From Dimargaris cristalligena (lineage: Eukaryota; Kickxellomycota; Dimargaritomycetes; Dimargaritales; Dimargaritaceae): a DNA stretch of 21,172 nt. The position numbers and the translations under genes are program-made. Of this stretch, positions 10,401 to 18,128 are shown in pieces. Each line of letters opens with the position of its first letter. The first letter of the stretch is position 1. The notes under the pieces are model-generated. The model had not been told where the DNA came from and made no database searches. It saw nothing but the letters and a program-made list of their open reading frames with translations. Location of the stretch: positions 1-21,172 of the forward strand of contig JANBQC010000499.1 in NCBI GenBank assembly GCA_027576995.1. Direction: 5' to 3'.

Positions 10401-10663
10401 TGGGGGAGGGCAACTGGGCGACCTTGTCTACGAGCACCCGGGGTCCCGCCCGGAGTAGCGGGGTTCGTGGGTGGCCCGCCTTTGAGCCGGTTGGACGTGC
10501 TTCGGGTACGTCGCGGACCATCGAGGCCACTAGATGGTCGTTGGGGGGCCTCGGGGCCCTGGATGTCCAGAACTTGGTCTAACCGGTTCTCAACCGAGTT
10601 GATTGCCTGCTTGAGGATGCCGCCCCAAGAGTTGCCGGCATTGTTGCCACCGAAAAAGCTCAT
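7493..10663 (-). CDS. SGM1: TMF/Sgm1-family Golgi coiled-coil protein (golgin), 989 aa, two exons
   Basis: Homolog of animal TMF1 and yeast Sgm1, Golgi-associated coiled-coil tethers whose C-terminus binds the Rab6/Ypt6 GTPase. Exon 1 is 10663-9035 and exon 2 is 8833-7493. The intron at 9034-8834 starts gtaagt and ends ctacag, phase 0, and removes an in-frame stop. The N-terminus has the family's short Golgi-type motif (SWGGILKQAINSVENRLDQV at about 13-32, then LDIQ). Residues 40-300 are Ser/Pro/Thr-rich and low in complexity, with a short Gln run. Residues from about 310 onwards are coiled coil, including the TMF DNA-binding-type segment (LSKKELRLSNTIKKLR at about 418-433). A second Ser/Pro linker lies in exon 2. 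The last 105 residues (about 885-989) are the C-terminal TMF_TATA_bd coiled coil that in the family carries Rab binding. Length is close to human TMF1 (about 1,090). Divergent from SPC25; convergent with OPT. Confidence 0.92.
8834..9034 (-). other. Intron of the TMF-like gene (201 nt, phase 0)
   Basis: Donor gtaagt at 9034-9029 follows codon 543 (GAG); acceptor ctacag ends at 8834 and is followed by an exon reading Ala-Val-Ala-Arg-Arg that continues the coiled coil in frame. The length is a multiple of three, and the intron stays open until a TGA at 8842-8840, only six bases from its end. The stretch before the acceptor is A-rich rather than pyrimidine-rich on the coding strand. Confidence 0.85.
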
Positions 10664-11364
10664 GGAAGCTGCAGGAAATGGATAGAGGAAAGTATATAGG
10701 GGGATACGCAGACGGAATGTGAATATGGGGATAGTGAAGGTCTGCTAGAGCTACCAGTGGTGGAAGGTTTAGTGAGGGTTATTTGGGCTAATAAGAATGA
10801 AGGGGGGACCGGTGGCGGTCCGAATGCCCGGAAGGAATGTGGCGGCCTGGGCAGCGTCAGGGGGGTTGGGTCGTTACAATAGGAGGGAGGGCAGTGTTAC
10901 TAAACGGAAATACATTGACTAGGAGTAAGAAACAGAGGGGGTATAGGCCCTGAAGGTATTAAGAGAAGGATGGCCGTTTGGGGTTAGCTCATCAAGTCAG
11001 GGTGTACAATAGCTGACAAGGGTTAGAGTTTCTGTAGCAGTCCTCGCCTCACTTGGGGACCACGTAGCCGTGTCTACCGCACCAGCCTTAAATGGGCGGG
11101 TTATATGCAAATAAATGTCCCACCCAACTCTAAAAAACGGATTCAGAATATCCCGCCCCTTAAAGAAAACAAACCTCTGTGGCGGAGTGGTAAAAGTGCC
11201 TCTCAATCCGGTACACTCTACCACATGCCCTTTTTCACCTCCCTTCGAAGATTTTTGTATACCAAACTAACTAATAACCCTCGTTCTTCTTGTCTTTCTG
11301 CACTATCGGTGTATAGTTAAACCCCCAACAGGTTATTCACCCCCCCCTTTGAAACCAATACGCC
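10664..11364. promoter_or_regulatory. Bidirectional promoter spacer between TMF and SPC25
   Basis: This spacer drives two divergent genes. On the TMF side, 249 nt upstream of the start contain no ATG on the coding strand and are pyrimidine-rich there; a TATATA lies at 10693-10698, about 30 nt upstream of the ATG. On the SPC25 side there is a GC box gggcggg (11094-11100), followed at once by ttatatgcaaataaat. An inverted cccgccc (11152-11158) lies further on, and a C-run lies just upstream of the ATG. These are motif resemblances only; no transcription start can be fixed. Confidence 0.4.
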
Positions 11365-12828
11365 ATGTCCGACGGAGGCTATCCCGATGCAGTAGTTGCG
11401 GCAGCTCCGGCTGTAGAAATCAACGAACCCACATTCCCATACGAAGACGTCAAGGACAGCATCGCTTCATTCACTAAGCAGTTCGATGCATACATTGCTC
11501 GGAAGCGAGGCGATATCAGTGACAAACGTGTATACTGGCAGCGCACCCGCGCGGAGAATAAAGGTAAGTAGATAGGTGCGTTATTCTGGTCTACATATAG
11601 ACAACCTAATGGGCTGCTTCAACTCCGGAGTGCTGTGGAAGGCCTTGTCGAATCTATACCAATATACTTACCCCATAATAATTACCTCGGCCAATATAAT
11701 GACACTCCAAAGAGTCCTACAAAAATCTTCAGACGAAAATCGAAACGTTTTCGAACAAACATGAAGAGATGGTTAAAAGTAAGTCCGGCCTGAATTATAA
11801 TCCCCCCCAAGCTTCTAACAACTCCAATTCGCATCTCAGCCAGGGTGTCTCCTGAATATAGGCTAATTCCAGTGATGTGTCCGACTGATGTCCCTACATG
11901 TATCATTGCACTCACTACTCAGATACCAAGCGAGAAAACCAGGAAGTCGATGCGGTTCGAAGCGCATTAAGCCAGTTAAATATCCGACGAGAAGAGATGG
12001 ATCGAAACCGAGCCCTCTTGGGGGCCCAAATGGAAAGTCTTGAGCGCAGGGTCAAGAACAAGAAAGAAGGTAAGTATTAGTGTCCAAATCCGCCATATTT
12101 TGCTCGGGCTACATTCGCTAATCGATACTAAGGGCCATAATAGCGCCCCCAAGGATGATGTTCATTTAGCGCATCTCTCCACATGCGGTACGTACAGCAC
12201 GCTATTTATACCAGCCCGTGCCTGTTTGCTACTTCATTATATTATACGATACATGTATATTCGTTAGCCATCGCCATGAAAGAGAAGGAGCTGCTGGTTC
12301 AACAGGGTCGAAACGAACCCGAACTGTCCTTTTTCCAGGAGAAACTCGCCCTCACCATCAACAGTACCAAACCAGACTTCCTGGAATTTATCTACACCCA
12401 TATCAAAGAAAAGGACTGGGCTCAGCCCTTTCGTTTCACGATTGACCTAACATCAAAAGAGTATAAAGGTAGGTCATCCAGATTCCCCCGCCTTCTAAAT
12501 ATGACTAATGTACCCCTAAGGAAAAGAAATCGCACGATATTATCATATATATATATATATATATATATATTTCTTTTGACTAACCCCAAGCGACCCTGTA
12601 TTTGCTGCCCATATCATAAGGCCATCGAGACTAACTATTTGATTTTGGTAATGTTTCTCTTTATATATGTACATACCTCGATGACTTCTAGTCCCCCATT
12701 GCGAACCAATGATTCCCAATATGAATGATCTCTTACACCGACTCAACAAAAGCCGGGATTTCTTTACCTTTCTTAAGCTCGTTCGGCGGTCATTTGTCAA
12801 TTTGGCCAAAGCATCAGGCACCAATTAA
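11365..12828 (+). CDS. SPC25: Kinetochore protein Spc25 (NDC80 complex subunit), 249 aa, five exons
   Basis: Spc25 pairs with Spc24 at the inner end of the four-subunit NDC80 complex, linking the microtubule-binding Ndc80-Nuf2 half to inner kinetochore proteins (Mis12 complex, CENP-T). Exons inferred: 11365-11563, 11713-11778, 11923-12069, 12268-12468, 12692-12828. Introns of 149, 144, 198 and 223 nt have donors gtaagt, gtaagt, gtaagt, gtaggt and acceptors aag, cag, tag, tag. Residues about 25-150 are Lys/Glu-rich coiled coil. The C-terminal globular domain (about 155-249) shows the family pattern: PELSFFQEKLAL at 155-166, FRFTIDLT followed by YKV at 203-205 across the last junction, then DLLHRLNKSRDFFTFLK. 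Yeast and human Spc25 are about 220 aa, so the model is full length. The least certain junction is the first acceptor (aaag), which lacks a pyrimidine at -3. Each intron, if retained, adds an early in-frame stop. Divergent from TMF; convergent with MED4. Confidence 0.92.
12545..12570. repeat. (AT)13 microsatellite in SPC25 intron 4
   Basis: Uninterrupted AT dinucleotide run inside the 223-nt fourth intron, between the donor at 12469 and the acceptor ending at 12691. It lies outside coding sequence; its length probably varies between strains. Confidence 0.95.
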
Positions 12829-13139
12829 CCCTAGCTACCCATCTATCAATAGCTTGCACCACTAGTCCAATATCTTAAATATATAGCACCATTTTTATTA
12901 CTTTATACAGTTCAGATAGCCATTGAAATTTAGCACCACCCACCTCTTGTAAACGATAATAACACTTTATTTTATACCACCCAAGAATCGACACCAGATC
13001 ACTCGTACTATTATGCCGAGTTCAAAATAAGCTGGCCATCTAATGTAGGAGTGGTGGCTATGTAAATATAGAACGCGCGGGTGGGGGTAAGTAGAAAAAT
13101 AATAAACCAGGCATCTTGATTCACAAAGGCACCTTTGAA
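12829..13139. other. Convergent 3' spacer between SPC25 and MED4
   Basis: AT-rich, no gene. Plus-strand AATAAA at 13101-13106 could serve SPC25. Minus-strand AATAAA hexamers at 12894-12899 and 12966-12971 could serve MED4. If used, the two transcripts would overlap at their 3' ends. Confidence 0.45.
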
Positions 13140-14267
13140 CTACTCCAAATCTGGGTTAAGGTCCAAATCCAAGAAATCAAAATCTTCAGTATGGTTGTGT
13201 TCGTGATGAGCCATAAATGTTGACATAAGTTCGGCATCGATAGCCAGGGTAGGCGCTTTCTCTTTCTCCATGAGCGGTGTAGCAACTGTAAGCTTCCGCT
13301 TTTGGTTCAGGAGACCAGCGCGCATAGTCCCTTCCACGGGGTAGGGAGTTTCGGCGGGCACGGCGCCTGCACTTGGGTCGAAGTTAGGTGGGGCGGCGGT
13401 ATAAGTACTGAGCTTGTTGGCATAGGGGATGATCTCGTCGTAGTCGATTGGATCTGGATGGTATTCGAATACAAAAACACGGAATGTAAAAGGGCCATGA
13501 TTAATAGCTCAGCATTGGCCAATCGGGGTATAGGGTTCAAAGTGGAAGCCCGAGGCATTGCTCCAGAGAAAGTTGGGCAGACAGGCTGTAGTCGTGGGTA
13601 CATTGGATGTAAACTAACGGGTGGTATACATATCCAAGGCCATAGACAACGCCCCTAATATGGTCAGTCACTTACTACTGCTGGCCTTCTCAATCGATTC
13701 TAGCTGCGATTCAGCCCCACGAATGAAATTGAGTAGCCCGTCCCGTGTTTGAGTTAGCTGGAGGACTAGTTTAAGAATAAGTTGATTCTGTTCTGCCGTG
13801 GCGGCCCGCACCCGGTGGATTTGCTTCTGCAACTGTTGGTGATATTTGACTATAGTACCGAATAAAGGAGGCCAAAATGGGAGAAATAGAGGTGGCTCGG
13901 TTAGGCCACTGAGCGTTACAAAAGTACATATGCATCATACAAATACCCACTCGAAATAATACAATGGTAGGTAGCAATATACAAAGAAGTGCCCAAATGG
14001 GGAAGTACGCCTTGCTTGGCGGAAACTGGATTAAGTACCTTCTTCCAAAAGGGCCTTGAATTCTCCGTCCAGGACCAGTAGCTTATTAACAATATCAACA
14101 GGACTGGGTTCACTGTTGTCGGTGGAGTTGGGCTTGGCTACCCGAACGACAGTCTTGGTTGAATCCCTGGTCAGAACTAGGCTAGTTTCCAATAGGCTGG
14201 TAAACTGCTTCCGAAATTCGGCCAGCAGAAGGGTGAGTTTCTGATTCAGTGGAAGATCGGCGGACAT
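13140..14267 (-). CDS. MED4: Mediator complex subunit 4 (Med4), 238 aa, three exons
   Basis: Med4 is a middle-module subunit of Mediator, the nuclear coactivator bridging transcription factors and RNA polymerase II. Exons inferred: 14267-14039, 13849-13676, 13453-13140. Intron 1 (14038-13850, 189 nt) has a weak donor, gtactt, and acceptor ctatag. Intron 2 (13675-13454, 222 nt) has gtaagt and atccag. Both are phase 1. Family features visible are an N-terminal helix pair, LDGEF near 67-71 (compare RDGEF in animal Med4), a coiled coil with QQLQKQI from about 81, the block DEIIPYANKLS at 140-150 matching the family's EEIIxYAHRIS, then AAPP and PYPVEGTMRAGLL, which matches the PYPT...MRSGLL pattern of the animal protein. 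The acidic tail DLDLNPDL before the stop resembles fungal Med4 C-termini. The family is usually 220-300 aa. Start chosen at the first ATG after 345 nt lacking ATG on this strand. Divergent from the SET gene. Confidence 0.9.
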
Positions 14268-15004
14268 GGCGGGAGGAAAACGAGGGACTGGAATTTACTG
14301 TACAATAGGAGTAAGCGAGACTCGAGCGCAACAACACAACTGAGGTTAAATGAAGCGGAATAGAATGGAGGCAGCTGCACTGGCTTCCAGAGTAACTGGA
14401 AATGGCCGCGCAAGAATAAGCTAGCTGGGAAGAATTGAATGATTAGGAAAGGGACACGGCGACACCTGGGATGAGGAACAGTGGGAATTGGGATTAGTTC
14501 CGCGGCGAACGTGGATAGTATTATGAAAAGAATATTGCACTGAGTAAAGGAACTAGGGCTAATGGGAAGGAAGTGGATTGATTGGCGTCAAGTCAAATGG
14601 GAATTCTTTGCCCATGAGCTGAAGGGGGGAATAATGTGTCTGTGTGGGTTTGAGCCATACTTTCAATACGGCCGCGCCTCTGCATATATCCAACCACACA
14701 ACACACCCGTTTTGAAGTCATAAACATACAGCAACCTATATTCTCACCAACGGCAGCGAGCTTTCCCCCTCCTTCACCTAAGCCGCCCTTTTTTTCTCTC
14801 TCTTCTGCTTTTGCATTAGTCTATTACATTCCTTTTCGCATTCTTTTGGGTTTAGTGCCATTCCCGTCCTTTCCACTACCTACCCAACTCACTCCAACCT
14901 ACCCCGTGTCGCTTACGCGAGGCACCTTATGCAGATTATTTGATCTCTGCCCTGCCTTACCATTCCACGCGACACCTTCTCCCACTTTCTAGCCTTTATC
15001 CACC
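14268..15004. promoter_or_regulatory. Bidirectional promoter spacer between MED4 and the SET gene
   Basis: The MED4 side (14268-14612) has no ATG on the minus strand and is purine-rich on plus, so pyrimidine-rich in the transcript. The SET side (about 14750-15004) is C/T-rich on plus and contains a single ATG, which opens a five-codon uORF. The switch of strand bias near 14640-14700 probably marks the centre between two start regions. No clear TATA box was seen. Confidence 0.45.
14929..14943 (+). other. Candidate uORF of five codons (Met-Gln-Ile-Ile-stop)
   Basis: The only ATG between about 14616 and the SET start at 15005 begins a four-residue reading frame closed by TGA, 61 nt upstream of the main ATG. 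Its context (ccttATGc) is poor, whereas the main start (ccaccATGacc) is near-ideal, so scanning ribosomes could pass or reinitiate. It matters only if the transcript starts upstream of it. Confidence 0.35.
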
Positions 15005-17194
15005 ATGACCGTGCCTCATGCTGTGACCTCTCTAGTGAACAAGGGCAAGGCCAATGTCTACCTCCCCATCGCCTATGCCCAGTCCCCCGAGTTAGCCTCC
15101 ATCCTGGCCGTGGAAAAACCCTCAGAGCCGCAGCAGCCCCATGCCGCGAGTCGACCGCGTTCCACTGTACCCCGAACCGTTGGCAGCGGGGGTGCCCAGG
15201 GTAAACGCGAGCGGGACGCCATTGACGCGGACCGTCCCCACAAGCGGCGTTACGGCGGTGGACACCGCGATTCCAGTCCCTTCGATTCACCTTCCGGGGC
15301 CGACGGCAGTGGCGCGTCAGCCACGTTTGGCGGTAAAAGTAACCAGAAATTGGTGTATTCGGCTCGTAATGCCTCGTACGCCAAGCCCCGCAACCAGCAT
15401 AACTTCGGGGCCGATGGGTCGGAAATCAACGCCGACCACCGCCCGCAGTCCTCTACGCCAGAGAAGCGGGGCGATTTTGGTGCCGATGGTCTAATGGGCG
15501 GGGGCCCAGGTACCCCATCACCCCATACCGTGGATAAATTCAAGCGACAGCCCCCGAAGCAGACCCCCGGTCGCGGCGGGTCCAAGAAGCAGCTCAAGCC
15601 GCGCTGGCATACGCAAATGTATATTATGTTCCTGGCCCTGCGCCAAATGCCTGGCCACGAGGCGTCCCGGTCCGAAATCATCCGAGCGGCCGTGGAGCTC
15701 GATAAACAAATTAGCGAGGAGCGGGGCCTGCCGCGTGTCTTTACGGGCAAAACCCCCATGAACAGTGCAAGTGCCTGCCTCACCAATAACGGCGACAAGT
15801 ATTTTATCCCTTTCAAACCGCCGGGTGCCCGTAGTATGCATTTCCGCCTATCCTATATTCCATGCGATTTCGACGAGGCAGTCAAGGAATACAATCGGTG
15901 GAATGAAGTGCTGGCTAATAAAGACTGGCCCATTTGCTTTGGCCAAGGAGGCCCGGGGGCTATTCCTTCCGCTTCGGCCGATAATACTACCACCACCGCC
16001 ACTATTAATAGCGGAGTAGTTCCGCCCAAGTCGAATGCACACGTGGATGTTGTCCCAGCTTCGGGGCCACCGCCAGCTGACGCGGCTCCTCAGGGGTCTG
16101 CATCCGAAGTCTCCAGTGCCTCTGCGGATTTAATCGATGTACCTGGTGCACCCTCAGGGGGGGAACACGCTCCTTCTGATTCCGGGGCCGCAGCCCTTGT
16201 CGAAACGAAGCCTGAGGTCCCACCGACTGATGCGGTCCAGCCCGCTTTGGATACGGTGGAGGCAAGTTCCGAGAGTATTGCTCAGCCCCAAACGAATGGC
16301 ACAGAACAAACTGATCCCATTTTAAATGGGGATACGCCTGCTGAAGCCCAACCTGAAACAATTGCTGCTGAAATTACACCGGACCAGTCCATATACCCTA
16401 TGCAAACCGATGACTCTCCAGGTGCTACCACTGATTCGGTTCCACCGCCTAGTCAGCCACCAACTACAAGTGCCGAAGCCCCCCCTAGCGTTGCTAGTGA
16501 ACCTACGACTAATGCCCCGACCGATTCTACAGCCGCCCCCGCAACCTTATCCCAAGCTGACCCCATTGACGGACCCCCTGCAAAGTCGTTGGCGGCCGTA
16601 CACATTTCGGACGACCAGCCCCTTGTAGCTGCTACTCAACCGGAGTCTACTGAAGCTCCCTCAACTGATGCCCCGGCCCCCACCGAAGCAGAGCCAGCCA
16701 ACCCCGCCGACCCAGCTACCGAAACTACCCCAGTAGACAGCAACATCCCTAGAACCTGGCATGACCTGGTCGAGGTTCGTACTTCCACCATCCCCGGTGC
16801 GGGACGGGGCCTGTTCGCTGTTCGTGATATCCCAACCTATACCCCCCTGGGCTTCTATTTCGGCGTGCCCATGACTGAGGATGAGTTTGATTCCCTGAAG
16901 GACCACGTAGGCCAGGCTTCGCACTACTCCATCATGTACCGGCGTACCGTGCTGGACGCTACCGATAAGGACGGGCAACCGTTTACGGATCCCGATGGTC
17001 CCCTCTACTGCCCCTTCCACTTCATGAATGAGCGCCTCGGACACGGTAATGTGGCCTTCCTGGAGGGCTTTGTGGTGAACCAGGTGATCTGCATGACGAC
17101 CAAGAAGATTAAGGCCGGGAGCGAGATCTTTGTCTACTACGGTTCCGAAGTGGATCGGGAACACTGGAACACTATGGTGCCCGACGTGAAATAG
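15005..17194 (+). CDS. SET-domain protein with HARE-like winged-helix domain, 729 aa
   Basis: Probable nuclear lysine methyltransferase-family protein, single exon. Residues 1-195 are basic and low-complexity, with an NLS-like basic cluster (KRERD...HKRR, about 66-82) and three GADG-containing repeats. Residues about 200-300 form a compact domain starting PRWHTQMYIMFLALRQ and containing GKTPMNSASACLTNN, which resembles the HARE-HTH winged helix of ASXL-type chromatin proteins (inference). Residues about 315-580 are a Pro/Ala/Thr/Ser-rich linker. Residues about 590-722 are a SET domain: GAGRGLFAV is the SAM-binding GxG element, GNVAF and IKAGSEIFVYYG correspond to the C-terminal SET core. The usual NHSCxPN signature is replaced by NERLGHGN, closer to PR/SET (PRDM-type) domains; whether it is catalytically active is therefore open. 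Start has a strong Kozak context (ccaccATG). Substrate unknown; it could instead be a chromatin reader or scaffold. Confidence 0.88.
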   Translation: MTVPHAVTSLVNKGKANVYLPIAYAQSPELASILAVEKPSEPQQPHAASRPRSTVPRTVGSGGAQGKRERDAIDADRPHKRRYGGGHRDSSPFDSPSGADGSGASATFGGKSNQKLVYSARNASYAKPRNQHNFGADGSEINADHRPQSSTPEKRGDFGADGLMGGGPGTPSPHTVDKFKRQPPKQTPGRGGSKKQLKPRWHTQMYIMFLALRQMPGHEASRSEIIRAAVELDKQISEERGLPRVFTGKTPMNSASACLTNNGDKYFIPFKPPGARSMHFRLSYIPCDFDEAVKEYNRWNEVLANKDWPICFGQGGPGAIPSASADNTTTTATINSGVVPPKSNAHVDVVPASGPPPADAAPQGSASEVSSASADLIDVPGAPSGGEHAPSDSGAAALVETKPEVPPTDAVQPALDTVEASSESIAQPQTNGTEQTDPILNGDTPAEAQPETIAAEITPDQSIYPMQTDDSPGATTDSVPPPSQPPTTSAEAPPSVASEPTTNAPTDSTAAPATLSQADPIDGPPAKSLAAVHISDDQPLVAATQPESTEAPSTDAPAPTEAEPANPADPATETTPVDSNIPRTWHDLVEVRTSTIPGAGRGLFAVRDIPTYTPLGFYFGVPMTEDEFDSLKDHVGQASHYSIMYRRTVLDATDKDGQPFTDPDGPLYCPFHFMNERLGHGNVAFLEGFVVNQVICMTTKKIKAGSEIFVYYGSEVDREHWNTMVPDVK

Positions 17195-18128
17195 GTAAAT
17201 CCGCTAGTTGGGTTATTATACCGCATGCTCGTGGATAGGATCAACTGCCAATGGCGATGGAACTGGGGCTTTATTCGTTGTTGTTTAGCTGTACTTTTTG
17301 TATTTCTCCCCGGCCGCCCCTCATATTTTATCATTATCTATGGCCTTTCACTGCCCTGTGCAACTCCCGCTTTTTGCATACTCGTGTACTTGGGCTGTAG
17401 GGGTAGTTCGATTTATGAGTGGTCTTCCTATTTCTTCCTTCTGAATCCTTGAATGCTTTGCTGGTTTCGTTTTTACCCAATTTCTTAATCCTAATGTTAA
17501 CCTTGCTATTACCTGTCACACGTATCTATTCAGATACTCGTAAATATTACTGATACCTTAAACCTATATTCTGATAGTAGTATCTATAAGTTGCAATCCA
17601 CTCCAATAAATATATTAGACCCACAAGTATATTGTCCCCACGCCAGGGAAACAATTACCCTCGGTTATTCACTTAACTGGTCGTCGTATTAGTAACGCGG
17701 GACGTTGTCTAGTAAAATCCATTCACCTATAACTAGACCAACCCCGCAACACGTTGATCTTATATAAACCAATTAGTGGCCAGGTGACTTTACCCGTTTG
17801 AGCTGTTAAGTTCACTCCAACTAGAGGGGCTTGCAGTATAGGGCAACTCCCCCACCAACACATTTCCAATTCACCTAGGACATAGGGAGTAACTCATCCA
17901 AGCTGATTGGGCCCAACTATCACCAGATTTGCGTAGCTTTTGCCGCCGATTGCGTATTTCGGACCAAGAGTTTAGGCATTTCAATATTATTATCGTTTCC
18001 TTTGGCATGTATCAATAACTTATATATATATTTCTTCTTTCGCTTCTATAGACTTGTCCCTGCTGCGCCTCTCTCCACTCCCCCAAACTAACCTTGTGAC
18101 ACGCCATCGTTTGCCTCACTTATCGGAC
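17195..18128 (+). promoter_or_regulatory. Spacer between the SET gene and the ABC1 kinase gene, with a TATA box
   Basis: AT-rich, with the SET 3' UTR on the left and the kinase promoter on the right. A clear tatataaa at 17761-17768 is followed directly by a ccaat element. The kinase ATG is 361 nt beyond it. Just before the coding region, 18031-18051 is a pyrimidine tract ending ttctatag, a good splice acceptor, so a 5' UTR intron is possible; no strong matching donor was found. A 75-residue hydrophobic frame at 17225-17452 comes from T-rich 3' UTR and was not accepted as a gene. Confidence 0.45.

Noticed and set aside
11173..11230. tRNA-like A box (tggcggagtgg) between TMF and SPC25
   Set aside because: The A-box word matches well, but the 5' acceptor strand (acctctg) has no complementary 3' strand nearby, the D stem pairs poorly and there is no ggttcgaatcc-type T arm.
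12183..12728. 181-residue single-frame gene
   Set aside because: It is SPC25 exon 4 read through flanking intron sequence, including the AT microsatellite (Ile-Tyr repeats). Splicing at 12268 and 12468 restores the Spc25 domain.
15250..15816. 188-residue minus-strand open frame, and a similar 167-residue one at 16661-17164
   Set aside because: Both are antisense to the SET-domain gene, which has intact motifs on the plus strand; GC-rich coding DNA often leaves the opposite strand open.
17225..17452. 75-residue hydrophobic protein just after the SET gene
   Set aside because: It begins 31 nt after the SET stop within T-rich 3' UTR sequence; the hydrophobicity comes from T-rich codons, and there is no family resemblance.
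18054..18128. Start of the ABC1 kinase at the upstream TTG
   Set aside because: TTG starts are not expected in a fungal nuclear gene; the first ATG at 18129 still gives a complete mitochondrial presequence.
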